A stretch of DNA of 64,000 nucleotides from Spiribacter roseus. Lineage in GTDB: Bacteria > Pseudomonadota > Gammaproteobacteria > Nitrococcales > Nitrococcaceae. The position numbers were made by a program, and so were the translations under genes. The notes below the pieces were generated by a model, which saw only the letters and a program-made list of their open reading frames with translations, was not told where the DNA came from and searched no databases. Position 1 is the first letter of the stretch. Each line of letters begins with the position of its first letter. Below are positions 33,831 through 42,853 of the stretch, one piece after another. The stretch covers positions 806,001-870,000 of the forward strand of contig NZ_CP016382.1 of the NCBI RefSeq assembly GCF_002813635.1, in the 5' to 3' direction.

Positions 33831-35900
33831 TTGAGATATGCCAATCGACTGACAGGCGTGTTCGCCGGACTGATCCTGTCCGCCGCCCCCGCCGGACTAC
33901 TGGCGGCTGAGCCAATCGAGCCGGGCGCGATCCAGCAGGAATCCGCCCAGGTCGTCAATCAGCTGCTTTCCCGTTACCACTATAACGACCGCGCCAGCGG
34001 TGATGACCTGTCCCGGGCGGCCTACGAGGCGTACTTCGATGCCCTCGACCCACAGCGTTATTACTTCACCCGCGAGGACATCGACGCCTTTGCGGGTCGC
34101 CGCACCCGCCTCGACGACGAGGTCAGTACCGGCCGGCTTGAAACCGCCTACGCGATCTTCGAGCGCTACCGCGAACGTGTCCAGGCGCGCAGCGACTATG
34201 CACTGCAGCTGCTCGATCAGGGGCTTGGCTTTGAGGGCGATGCCACCTTCCAGACCGATCGCTCCGAGGCAGACTGGGCGGCCTCGGAACAGGCCCTCGA
34301 CCGCCTCTGGAAACGCCGCGTGACCCACGACGCGCTCAAACAGAAACTCAGTGGCCGTGACATGGACGCGATCAAAGAGTCGCTGCGCGGTCGCTACGAA
34401 CGGGTGGCACGCACTCTGGACCAGTACGAAGCCGAGGACGTCTTCCAGACCTTCATGAGCGCCTGGGCCGGCGAGTACGACCCGCACAGCAGCTACATGT
34501 CGCCCCGCCGCTCCGAGAATTTTGACATCAACATGCGCCTCTCCCTCGAGGGCATCGGGGCGCTGCTTGGCAGCGAAGGGGACTTTGTCGAGATCGTCGA
34601 GCTCATCCCCGGCGGACCGGCCGCTCGTAGTGGTGAGTTGAGCGCTGGCGACCGCATCGTCGGTGTGGGTCAGAGCGCTGACGACATTGAGGATGTGGTC
34701 GGCCTGCGCCTCGGCGAAGTCGTGGACATGATCCGGGGGCCGAAGGATTCGCGGGTCCATCTGCAGATCCTTCCGCCATCAGAGGCCGCCGGCAGCACAC
34801 AGGATACGATCACCCTGACCCGGAGCACCATTGAGCTCGAGGAACAGGCGGCTCAGGCAGAGGTGCGCACCGTTGAGCGTGACGCCGGCACCCGCCGCAT
34901 CGGCGTTATCGAGATCCCGACCTTCTATGCCGACATCGCCGCGGCCAACGCCGGGGATAACGACTACCGCAGCACGACCCGTGATGTGCGCGACCTCATC
35001 GACAGCAAGCAGCTCGAGGGCATCGACGGGCTGATCATCGATCTGCGCGGCAACGCCGGGGGATCACTGGACGAGGCGGTGCGCCTGAGTGGGCTGTTTA
35101 TCGATGACGGTCCGGTCGTGCAGGTGCATCGGCGCAATGGCGAACGACGGGTGCTTGACGATGAAACGGGCGATGCGCCGGCTTACGACGGCCCACTCGG
35201 CGTGCTGGTGGATGGTCGCAGTGCGTCGGCTTCGGAGATTTTCGCCGCCGCCATGCAGGACTACGGCCGCGGCGTGATCATGGGGGATCAGACCTTCGGC
35301 AAGGGCACGGTGCAGACCCTCATCAATCTCGACCGGTTCGGTGTCGGGAATGAGGACACCCGCAGTGGTCGGCTGAAGCTGACGATCGCCAAGTTCTACC
35401 GCATCAACGGCAACAGCACGCAGATGCAGGGTGTCACGCCGGATCTCGAAATGCCCTACCCGCATGGCAACGATGCCATGAGCGAGCGCGCAGCCGACAA
35501 TGCCTTGCCCTGGGACACCATCCAGACCGCCGACTACCGGCGCATGAACCGACTCAATGGGATGCTCGGTGAACTGCAGCGGCGCCATGAACGTCGCCTG
35601 CGCGAAGCGCCCGCCTTACGGGCCGTCTCGGACGAGGCGCAGCGGATGCGCACTGCCCGCGAGGAGACCCGGGTCTCGCTCAATGAGGCGGAGCGACAGG
35701 CTGCCATGGACCGACAGGCCCAAACGCGCCTCACGGCGATCAACACCCAGCGCAAGGCCTACGGCCAGGAGCCGCTGGACGATCTCTCTGAGCTTGACCC
35801 GGAGGCCGTGCCGGACGTGCTGCTCGATGAAAGCGCCGAGATCATCGCCGATCTGGCCGAATTGCGGGCCGATGAGGGGGCACGGATTGCCGGTAACTGA
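33831..35900 (+). CDS. prc: Carboxy-terminal processing protease Prc (tail-specific protease)
   Basis: A periplasmic S41 protease that trims proteins from the C-terminus, including murein hydrolases in E. coli. With a TTG start at 33831 it has 689 residues and a signal peptide (LTGVFAGLILSAAPAGLLAAEP). That start has AAGGTG seven bases upstream; a GTG at 33777 would add 18 unconserved residues. An N-terminal helical domain precedes a PDZ domain (about residues 230-310), then the catalytic Ser in GRSASASEIF and Lys in FGKGTVQT. It converges on recJ: the two stops are within a 12-bp palindrome. Confidence 0.94.
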   Translation: MRYANRLTGVFAGLILSAAPAGLLAAEPIEPGAIQQESAQVVNQLLSRYHYNDRASGDDLSRAAYEAYFDALDPQRYYFTREDIDAFAGRRTRLDDEVSTGRLETAYAIFERYRERVQARSDYALQLLDQGLGFEGDATFQTDRSEADWAASEQALDRLWKRRVTHDALKQKLSGRDMDAIKESLRGRYERVARTLDQYEAEDVFQTFMSAWAGEYDPHSSYMSPRRSENFDINMRLSLEGIGALLGSEGDFVEIVELIPGGPAARSGELSAGDRIVGVGQSADDIEDVVGLRLGEVVDMIRGPKDSRVHLQILPPSEAAGSTQDTITLTRSTIELEEQAAQAEVRTVERDAGTRRIGVIEIPTFYADIAAANAGDNDYRSTTRDVRDLIDSKQLEGIDGLIIDLRGNAGGSLDEAVRLSGLFIDDGPVVQVHRRNGERRVLDDETGDAPAYDGPLGVLVDGRSASASEIFAAAMQDYGRGVIMGDQTFGKGTVQTLINLDRFGVGNEDTRSGRLKLTIAKFYRINGNSTQMQGVTPDLEMPYPHGNDAMSERAADNALPWDTIQTADYRRMNRLNGMLGELQRRHERRLREAPALRAVSDEAQRMRTAREETRVSLNEAERQAAMDRQAQTRLTAINTQRKAYGQEPLDDLSELDPEAVPDVLLDESAEIIADLAELRADEGARIAGN

Positions 35901-35909
35901 CCGCGGTCA
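35898..35909. repeat. Palindrome made of prc and recJ stop codons
   Basis: TGA-CCGCGG-TCA is a perfect 12-bp palindrome. The outer triplets are the stop codons of the two convergent genes and the inner six bases are the whole intergenic gap. No T tract follows on either side. Confidence 0.6.
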
Positions 35910-37667
35910 GCTCGCAATCAGGTGATCCACCACCAGCTGGGGGCGATCAACGCCGCGAAAGCGATTGACCTCCAACCGGAACACCGCCTCAACGCGATCG
36001 CCGGGGGCGACGGCAACATCCGGTGCGGCATTGAAGGCAATGGCGTCAATGCGCACTGAAGGCGCGATCTCGGGGCTCAGCGCCAGTTTCAGGTGATGGT
36101 CTCCCACCACACGTTGATCGAGCACCCGAAAGGCATCATTGAACCGCGGCTCCGGGAACTCGGCACCCCAGGGGCCGGCATCGCGCAGCATTGCCGCGGT
36201 TTCAAGGGTATAGGCATCCGCCGGCAGCGCACCGTCGGTCCAGATCACTTCGCTCACCGGCTCATCGCCCAACCGCAGGCGCACCTGTTCGATCAGGAGT
36301 GTCTTGAACGGCTCGAAGTGACGACGCGCCAGCGTGAGCCCGGCCGCCATCGCATGGCCACCAAACCGGTCCACCAGCTGGCCGTCGCTGCGGGTGTTCA
36401 CGGCATCGAGCAGGTCGCGCATGTGCAGACCGGGCACCGACCGCGCCGAGCCTTTCAGGGTATCGGCGTCTCCCGGGGCGAAGGCGATGACCGGTCGGCG
36501 AAAGCGGGCCAGCAGACGCGAGGCCACGATCCCGACGACGCCCTGGTGCCAGTCGGGGTTGAACAGGCACAGGATCGGCGCCATGTCGCCCTCCGCCGCG
36601 GCCGCCTCGGCTTCGATATCGGCGACCGCGGTGTCCCGCATCTGCTGCTCGAGGGACCGACGTTCGCGATTGAGCTGCTCGAGCCGGCCGGCGTGACGCT
36701 GCGCCGCGGCGGCATCCGCGGCCAGCAGTGTCTCGATGCCGATGCTCATGTCGTCCAGCCGGCCCGCGGCGTTGAGTCGCGGTGCCGCGCCGAACCCGAG
36801 ATCGGTGGCCGTGGTGATGGCCGGATCACGGCCCGCGGCCTCCAACAGCGCCAGCGTGCCCGGGTTGGCCCGACCGCCGCGGATACGCCGCAGGCCCTGA
36901 TCCACCAGCAGGCGATTGACGTGATCCAGGGGGACCACATCGGCAATGGTCCCCAGTGCCACGCGGTCGAGCTGATCCACCAGCGCCGGCTCCGGGCGTT
37001 TATCGCCAAACCAGTCCCGCTCGCGGAGTGCCGCCCGCGTGGCGAGCATCGCATAGAAACAGACCCCCACGCCGGCCAGATGCGGTGCGCCGAACGCCGG
37101 CGAGTCGACCTGCGGGTTGACGATGGCCCGGGCGGGCGGCAGCGCGGACCCGGGCAGGTGATGATCCGTGACCACCACCTCGATGCCGGCGGCGTTGGCG
37201 GCCTCGACACCGTCATTGGCACTGATGCCATTGTCCACCGTCAGTATCAGGTCGGGAGTGTACTCTTGGGCCACCTCGACCAGCGCCGGCGACAGGCCAT
37301 AGCCAAAGTCGAACCGGTTGGGCACCAGATAGTCGACTGACCCCGCGCCCATGGCCCGTAACGCGCTGACCGCCACTGCAGTGCTGGTCGCGCCATCGGC
37401 GTCAAAATCGCCCACGACCAGCACCCGGGCGTTGCTGACGACGGCCTCGGCGAGGGCCTGCGCCGCCGGCTCGAGGCCGGCGAGGCCGGCTGGGGGTGGC
37501 AGAGCCGCAAGGCGGTAATCCAGCGCTTCGGCGGTGGTGACACCGCGGGCCGCATAGAGCCTTCGCAGCAGCGCGGGCCAGTCATCCGGTAGCGCCCCGA
37601 CACCCGGCGCCGGCTGACGGTGGCGGATCTGCCCGCCCGGCGGCCGCGTCACTCGCGTGCCACCCAT
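35907..37667 (-). CDS. recJ: Single-stranded-DNA-specific exonuclease RecJ
   Basis: RecJ degrades ssDNA 5'-3' in recombination and mismatch repair. The 586 residues carry the DHH motifs VVGDFDADGATSTA, LTVDNGI and VTDHHLPG, then DHHA1 with GGHAMAAGLTL and a C-terminal OB domain. Length is normal. The start at 37667 overlaps the end of the rpfE-like gene by 19 bases; other starts slightly downstream are possible. The rpfE-recJ neighbourhood is known from Xanthomonas. Confidence 0.95.
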   Translation of the reverse strand: MGGTRVTRPPGGQIRHRQPAPGVGALPDDWPALLRRLYAARGVTTAEALDYRLAALPPPAGLAGLEPAAQALAEAVVSNARVLVVGDFDADGATSTAVAVSALRAMGAGSVDYLVPNRFDFGYGLSPALVEVAQEYTPDLILTVDNGISANDGVEAANAAGIEVVVTDHHLPGSALPPARAIVNPQVDSPAFGAPHLAGVGVCFYAMLATRAALRERDWFGDKRPEPALVDQLDRVALGTIADVVPLDHVNRLLVDQGLRRIRGGRANPGTLALLEAAGRDPAITTATDLGFGAAPRLNAAGRLDDMSIGIETLLAADAAAAQRHAGRLEQLNRERRSLEQQMRDTAVADIEAEAAAAEGDMAPILCLFNPDWHQGVVGIVASRLLARFRRPVIAFAPGDADTLKGSARSVPGLHMRDLLDAVNTRSDGQLVDRFGGHAMAAGLTLARRHFEPFKTLLIEQVRLRLGDEPVSEVIWTDGALPADAYTLETAAMLRDAGPWGAEFPEPRFNDAFRVLDQRVVGDHHLKLALSPEIAPSVRIDAIAFNAAPDVAVAPGDRVEAVFRLEVNRFRGVDRPQLVVDHLIAS

Positions 37668-38665
37668 TCACCGAGTGGTCGTAGACGGCGCCAGAACCGG
37701 CGCCGCGCCCCCGGATCGAGGCCAAATTCGCCGCTGCCCCCGGTGCGAAGCGCGACCCGGCGCCCGTCGCTGAGGGCGAGATCCCGCAGGCAGGGCGCCC
37801 AGCCTGCCTCGAAACGCTGCAACGCCGCCAACCAGCCCTCGACATCGCCGCCCAGCAACGCCCGCTCGGCATCGGTCCAGACAATGACGACATTCCCCGC
37901 GGCCGCGAGCTCCGCACGCGTGACCGCATCGCAGGGGCTGACGGGGAGGCCCAGCGCTGTCCCCACCGCGCGGGCGAACGGATCATCCGTGACGATCCAG
38001 TCCACATCGGCATCTGCCGCGGCCGCATCGCCGGGGCCACCGCCCCAGAACCACAGACCATTGACTGACAGGTCACCCCGCGCCTCGCGGGCACTGTTGA
38101 CGGGATGATCGAACAGGAACATCTGCACTTCGTTGAGCAGTTGCCGCCACGGTCGGCTGGCGGCGTCGTCGGGGATGACGGTATCAAGATACTGCCCAGC
38201 GACCGCCCGCAATGCCGGCAGCTCGGGCCCGGGGGGCTGTTCGGCAGTCAGCAGCCATTCACCGTCCCGACTCTCGAGCGCCAGTCCATCGGCGCCGAAC
38301 AGGCGGTTGAAGTCGGTACAGATCGACGACGACTCGTCATCGCTCAGGCGCAGCGCATCGCCGGCGAAGAGCAGCAGGCGATCTCGATCGGGGCGCAGAT
38401 GAACGGGCGCCGCCCGGTAGCCCCGACGCCCTGCCGGCGCCGCGAACGCCCGGGCCAGCAACGCCCCGGGCGCCGGCGACGGCGTGACGAGCCCCCGAAT
38501 CAGCGCTTCGCCGTCCGCCGCCCCGTCGCGACGCCGCCGGGCCTTGCCCAGCAGATACTCCAGTGCGGGAAACGGCCCCGCTGAGGCGGTCGCGTCGGCC
38601 AGCGTCGCCGGCACCAGGCCGAGTAAGGCGGGCGCAAGACAACGGATCCTGGGCGTCGTTGACAC
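37649..38665 (-). CDS. RpfE-like protein (cofactor-independent phosphoglycerate mutase homologue)
   Basis: A 338-residue protein resembling the regulatory protein RpfE of xanthomonads, a distant relative of archaeal-type phosphoglycerate mutases. The segment QMFLFDHPVNSAREARG, then VNGLWFWGGG and a later DWIVTDDPFARA, are the recognisable features. The metal-binding residues of true mutases are not obvious, so enzyme activity is doubtful, and gpmA already supplies that step. It lies between thrC and recJ on the same strand, with the rpfE-recJ order conserved. Role unknown. Confidence 0.75.
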   Translation of the reverse strand: MSTTPRIRCLAPALLGLVPATLADATASAGPFPALEYLLGKARRRRDGAADGEALIRGLVTPSPAPGALLARAFAAPAGRRGYRAAPVHLRPDRDRLLLFAGDALRLSDDESSSICTDFNRLFGADGLALESRDGEWLLTAEQPPGPELPALRAVAGQYLDTVIPDDAASRPWRQLLNEVQMFLFDHPVNSAREARGDLSVNGLWFWGGGPGDAAAADADVDWIVTDDPFARAVGTALGLPVSPCDAVTRAELAAAGNVVIVWTDAERALLGGDVEGWLAALQRFEAGWAPCLRDLALSDGRRVALRTGGSGEFGLDPGARRRFWRRLRPLGEWVARE

Positions 38666-38668
38666 GCC

Positions 38669-39808
38669 CTAACCCATCTTACCGAGGATGGCCTCGCGGA
38701 CGGCGGCCCCGCTGGCATCCACCGTGCTGACGGCGGACTCGGCATGGCGCTGGGCCACATCCGGATCTTTCAGACCGTGGCCAGTGAGGGTACAGACCAC
38801 GCGACTGCCGGCCGGGATCTGGCCGTTGTCGATGTCGCGCAGCGCCCCCGCCACCGAGACCACCGAGGCCGGCTCGCAGAAAATCCCCTCGTGACTGGCA
38901 AGCTGCCACTGGGCATCAAGGATGGCCTCGTCGCTGAACTCGTCAAACCAGCCGCCCGACTCGCGTGAGGCGGTGAGCGCATAATCCCAGCTCTGGGGCG
39001 CGCCGATGCGGATGGCCGTGGCGAGGGTCTCCGGGTGGCTGACCGGTCCGCCGCGCAGAAACGGCGCCGAGCCACTCGCCTGATAGCCCAGCATGACAGG
39101 GCGCTTGCCCCCGGCCCCCTGATGGAACTGGCAGTCGCCGCCACAGAATCCGCAGGCCTGGGTGCCTGCCTGCCCGGGGCTCAGCACCATCTCGCTGTAA
39201 CCCATCCAGTAGGCAGTGATGTTGCCGGCGTTGCCCACCGGCAGACAGTGATAATCCGGGGCCGCACCCAATGCCTCGCAGATCTCGAACGCGGCGGTCT
39301 TCTGCCCCTGCAGACGGTAGGGGTTGACCGAATTGACCAGGCTCACCGGTGCCTGTTCAGCCATTTCCTTGACGATGCGCATGCCATCGTCGAAATTGCC
39401 GCGGATCTGCAGCACCTCGGCACCGTGCATGATGGCCTGGGCGAGCTTGCCCATGGCGATCTTGCCATCGGGAATGAGCACGAACGCCTTGATCCCGGCA
39501 CGCGCGGCATAGGCCGCCGCCGACGCCGAGGTATTGCCGGTGGAGGCACAGATGATCGCTTCACTGCCCTCCGCCACGGCCTGGGTGACCGCCACGGTCA
39601 TGCCGCGGTCCTTGAACGAGGCCGTGGGGTTGAGCCCCTCATACTTGACGTAGAGCTCGATATCGCGGTCGCGCGCGACCGGCAGGTTTTCGAGCCGGAT
39701 CAGCGGCGTATTCCCCTCGCCCAGGCTGATCGGCCGGGCGCCCGGTGTCAGCGGCAGGCGATCCCCGTAGGCACCGATCAATCCGGTATAGCGATTGCCT
39801 TGCATCAC
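38669..39808 (-). CDS. thrC: Threonine synthase with a Cys/His-rich insertion
   Basis: ThrC is the PLP enzyme that makes threonine from O-phosphohomoserine. The 379 residues fit the shorter (Bacillus-like) class: PLP lysine Lys66 in ASFKDRGM, substrate loop ASTGNTSASAAAYA, and PLP-phosphate loop VGNAGNITAYW. Unusual is an insertion after the YWMGYSEM segment with Cys219-x2-Cys222-x3-Cys226-x2-His229, a possible metal or cluster site, just before the conserved GYQASGSAPF. The ATG overlaps the hom stop (ATGA). alaC-hom-thrC form one run. Confidence 0.95.
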   Translation of the reverse strand: MMQGNRYTGLIGAYGDRLPLTPGARPISLGEGNTPLIRLENLPVARDRDIELYVKYEGLNPTASFKDRGMTVAVTQAVAEGSEAIICASTGNTSASAAAYAARAGIKAFVLIPDGKIAMGKLAQAIMHGAEVLQIRGNFDDGMRIVKEMAEQAPVSLVNSVNPYRLQGQKTAAFEICEALGAAPDYHCLPVGNAGNITAYWMGYSEMVLSPGQAGTQACGFCGGDCQFHQGAGGKRPVMLGYQASGSAPFLRGGPVSHPETLATAIRIGAPQSWDYALTASRESGGWFDEFSDEAILDAQWQLASHEGIFCEPASVVSVAGALRDIDNGQIPAGSRVVCTLTGHGLKDPDVAQRHAESAVSTVDASGAAVREAILGKMG

Positions 39809-41115
39809 AGTAGCGCCTCCACGCGAATGCGGGTCACCTTGCCGTGAATGGCCTCCATCGCCTCAATACGGCTGCAGGCTTCATCCATGCGGAACTCCTG
39901 CACCCGATGCGTCAACAGGATGACCGGCACTGTCTCGGCCCCGGGGGCGGGTTGTTTCTGGATGACCGCCTCGATGCTGATGCCGGCGTTACTGAGAATG
40001 CCGGTCAGATCGGCCAGCACGCCAGGCTGATCCTGGGCTTCAACGCGCAGGTAATAGGCCGTTTCCACCGACTGCATGCCGAGCACCGGCTCGTCGGACA
40101 GCGAGTGGGCCTGGAACGCGAGGTAGGGCACCCGGTTTTCGGGCTCGAGCGTGAACTCTCGCACCACATCCACCAGATCGGCCACCACCGCCGATGCCGT
40201 CGGCTCGGCGCCGGCACCGGCCCCGTAGTAGAGCGTTGGCCCCAGCGGATCGGCATTGACCATGACCGCGTTCATGACCCCATCGACATTGGCCAGCAGC
40301 TGGCGCTCGGGCAGCAGCGTGGGGTGCACGCGCAGCGCGATGCCGTCGCCCTCTCGGCGGCAGATGCCCAGGTGCTTGATCCGAAAACCCAGCTCGGCGG
40401 CGTAGTTGACATCGTCGGTGCTGACCTGGCCGATGCCCTCGGTATAAACCTTGTCAAACTGCAGCGGGATGCCAAAGGCGATCGAGGCCAGAATGGTCAG
40501 CTTGTGGGCGGCATCGATGCCGTCGACGTCAAACGTGGGGTCGGCCTCGGCATACCCCAGGCGCTGGGCTTCGGCGAGGACGTCGCCGAATTCACGGCCG
40601 GCGTAGCACATCTCGGTGAGGATGAAGTTGCCGGTGCCGTTGATGATCCCGGCGAGCCACTCGATGCGGTTGCCGACCAGGCCCTCGCGGACCGCCTTGA
40701 TGATGGGAATCCCTCCCGCGACGGCGGCCTCAAAACCCACCGTCACGCCATTGGCCCGGGCCCGGGCAAAGATCTCGTTACCATGCAGCGCGATCAGCGC
40801 CTTATTGGCGGTGACGACATGTTTGCCGTTATCCAGGGCCCGGAGGATCAGCGACTTGGACAGTGTCTCGCCACCGATCAGCTCGACGATGATCTCGATT
40901 TCGGGATCGTCGACGACGGCATGCGCATCATAGTCGAGCTGGATATGCTCGGTGCTGCAGGTCCGCGGGCGATCGGGATGCCTCGCCGCGGCCCGGACGA
41001 CATCCACGGGGCGCCCCGCCCGTCGCGTGATCTCGTCACGATTGCGCTCCAGCAGGTTGACGGTTCCGCCGCCCACCGTGCCCAGCCCGAGTACTCCGAC
41101 CTTTACCGGATCCAA
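39805..41115 (-). CDS. hom: Homoserine dehydrogenase
   Basis: This enzyme reduces aspartate semialdehyde to homoserine. It begins VKVGVLGLGTVGGG (NAD-binding), has the catalytic AGIINGTGNFILTEM region, and ends with an ACT domain (about residues 350-436, YLRVEAQDQPGVLADLTGILS) for threonine feedback. I chose TTG at 41115 (LDPVKVG, 436 residues) because AGGAAGGGAG precedes it at good spacing; an ATG at 41151 would overlap the alaC end. The operon order alaC-hom-thrC is common. Confidence 0.95.
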   Translation of the reverse strand: MDPVKVGVLGLGTVGGGTVNLLERNRDEITRRAGRPVDVVRAAARHPDRPRTCSTEHIQLDYDAHAVVDDPEIEIIVELIGGETLSKSLILRALDNGKHVVTANKALIALHGNEIFARARANGVTVGFEAAVAGGIPIIKAVREGLVGNRIEWLAGIINGTGNFILTEMCYAGREFGDVLAEAQRLGYAEADPTFDVDGIDAAHKLTILASIAFGIPLQFDKVYTEGIGQVSTDDVNYAAELGFRIKHLGICRREGDGIALRVHPTLLPERQLLANVDGVMNAVMVNADPLGPTLYYGAGAGAEPTASAVVADLVDVVREFTLEPENRVPYLAFQAHSLSDEPVLGMQSVETAYYLRVEAQDQPGVLADLTGILSNAGISIEAVIQKQPAPGAETVPVILLTHRVQEFRMDEACSRIEAMEAIHGKVTRIRVEALL

Positions 41116-41134
41116 GTTCGTTTCTCCCTTCCTG

Positions 41135-42325
41135 TTACTGCCCAAGCCCATCGCGTCGGAACATCTGCTTGATGCCCCGTACCGCCTGGCGTGTTCTGTG
41201 TTGATTCTCGATCAGCCCGAAGCGCACATGCGTGTCGCCGTATTCACCAAACCCGACCCCGGGTGAAACCGCCACGCCGGCATCGCTGATCAGCTTTTTC
41301 GCGAACTCCAGCGAGCCCATGGACTGATAGGGCTCGGGGATGCGCGCCCAGGCGAACATCGTCGCCTGGGGGCGCTTGATGGGCCAGCCCGCGGCCTCCA
41401 GCCCATCGCAGAGCACGTCACGACGCCCCTGGTAGGTGTCGCGGATTTCCGTGACGCAGTCCTGCGGCCCTTCCAGCGCATGGATGGCGGCCACCTGGAT
41501 GGGCGTGAACATGCCGTAGTCGAGATAGGACTTCATCCGCGCCAGTGCGGCGATCAGTTTCTCGCTGCCGCACATGAATCCGACCCGCCAGCCGGGCATG
41601 TTGTAGCTCTTCGACAGTGAAAACGACTCCACCGCCACCTCGCGGGCCCCCGGCACCTGCAGGATCGATGGCGCCTGATAGCCGTCGTAGACCAGGTCGG
41701 CATAGGCCAGATCGTGGACGATCCAGATCCGGTGCTCGCGGCAGATCTCCACCACCCGTTCAAAGAACGCCAGATCGACGCACTGCGCCGTGGGGTTGGC
41801 GGGAAAGTTGAGGATCAGCATCTTCGGCTTCGGCCAGGTGTCCTTGATGGCCTTCTCAAGCTCGGTGAAAAAGTCACCGTCCTCAACCAGCGGCACATGA
41901 CGGATGTCGGCGCCCGCGATCACCACGCCGTAGGGATGGATCGGATAGGCCGGGTTCGGGACCAGCACCGCGTCGCCCGGCCCGAGGGTGGCCAGCGCCA
42001 GATGCGCCAGCCCCTCCTTGGAGCCGATGGTCACGATGGCCTCGCTCTCGGGGTCGAGCGATACGTTATAGCGATCCTCGTACCAGCGGGTGATGGCCCG
42101 GCGCAGCCGGGGGATCCCACGGGAGACCGAATAGCGATGGGTGTCCGGCCGCTGGGCCGCCTCCGCCAGCTTGTCGACGATATGCCGCGGCGTGGGCTGA
42201 TCGGGGTTGCCCATGCCAAAGTCGACAATGTCCTCGCCACGGGCGCGGGCTGCTGCCTTGAGTTCATTGACGATGTTGAACACATACGGCGGCAGGCGCT
42301 TGATGCGCTGGAATTCTTCGTTCAA
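41135..42325 (-). CDS. alaC: Alanine transaminase AlaC-like aminotransferase
   Basis: A 396-residue class I PLP aminotransferase. The signature [17 protein letters not shown] contains the PLP lysine, and the N-terminus ([33 protein letters not shown]) is that of AlaC. AlaC makes alanine from pyruvate and glutamate; its place before hom-thrC is a common gammaproteobacterial order. The start codon is TTG at 42325 with GAGGGG upstream. The 147-base divergent gap to the next gene should hold its promoter; I find no strong match. Confidence 0.92.
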   Translation of the reverse strand: MNEEFQRIKRLPPYVFNIVNELKAAARARGEDIVDFGMGNPDQPTPRHIVDKLAEAAQRPDTHRYSVSRGIPRLRRAITRWYEDRYNVSLDPESEAIVTIGSKEGLAHLALATLGPGDAVLVPNPAYPIHPYGVVIAGADIRHVPLVEDGDFFTELEKAIKDTWPKPKMLILNFPANPTAQCVDLAFFERVVEICREHRIWIVHDLAYADLVYDGYQAPSILQVPGAREVAVESFSLSKSYNMPGWRVGFMCGSEKLIAALARMKSYLDYGMFTPIQVAAIHALEGPQDCVTEIRDTYQGRRDVLCDGLEAAGWPIKRPQATMFAWARIPEPYQSMGSLEFAKKLISDAGVAVSPGVGFGEYGDTHVRFGLIENQHRTRQAVRGIKQMFRRDGLGQ

Positions 42326-42436
42326 GGCGGTCCCCTCGGGGCGGTCGTTTGATCGAACTCGGGATCATTTCCCGAAAGGCACAATGATAAACCCTGAACG
42401 CTAAAATTCCCTCCCGGACCTGTCAAATCGGGGCAG

Positions 42437-42466
42437 TTGCCCGGGGCCCGTCCCAGTCGCTATTGT
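42437..42466 (+). promoter_or_regulatory. Candidate promoter of the Mth938-like gene, leaderless placement
   Basis: TTGCCC (42437-42442), 18-base spacer, TATTGT (42461-42466), then TGCGCC and the ATG at 42473. Both hexamers match four of six consensus bases. No ribosome site precedes the ATG. Confidence 0.45.
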
Positions 42467-42472
42467 TGCGCC

Positions 42473-42853
42473 ATGAAGATGAGTCTTGACGGTGCCGAGG
42501 GCACCTACCGCATCCAGGGCTACGCCGACGGCGAGATCCGCATCAACGATGTGCGCTACAACCGGAGCCTGCTGGTGACACCCGATACCCTGGTCACCGA
42601 GTGGGGGCCGGCGTCGGTGGAGGCCGCCCGCACGAGCGACTTCGCCGCCGTCCATGAACTCGACCCCGAAGTGGTCCTGCTGGGCACCGGCGTCCACCAG
42701 ACCTTCCCCAGCCGTGAGCTCATGCTGAGCGTGATGGAGACCGGCGTGGGGCTGGAGGTCATGGATACCGCCTCGGCCTGCCGGACTTACAACGTCCTTA
42801 TGTCCGAGGGCCGGCGGGTGGTGGCCGCGCTGATCATCGATCAGGGCAGATAG
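42473..42853 (+). CDS. Mth938-domain protein (DUF498/NDUFAF3 family)
   Basis: A 126-residue cytoplasmic protein with the Mth938 fold: GYADGEIRINDVRYNRSLLVTPDT, then PEVVLLGTGVHQTFP and MDTASACRTYNVLMSEGRRVVAALI. A human relative, NDUFAF3, helps assemble respiratory complex I; the bacterial role is unknown. ATG 42473 gives family length; the open frame upstream is unconserved. No ribosome site is present. Its 3' end overlaps the nlpD end by 13 bases on the other strand. Confidence 0.85.
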   Translation: MKMSLDGAEGTYRIQGYADGEIRINDVRYNRSLLVTPDTLVTEWGPASVEAARTSDFAAVHELDPEVVLLGTGVHQTFPSRELMLSVMETGVGLEVMDTASACRTYNVLMSEGRRVVAALIIDQGR

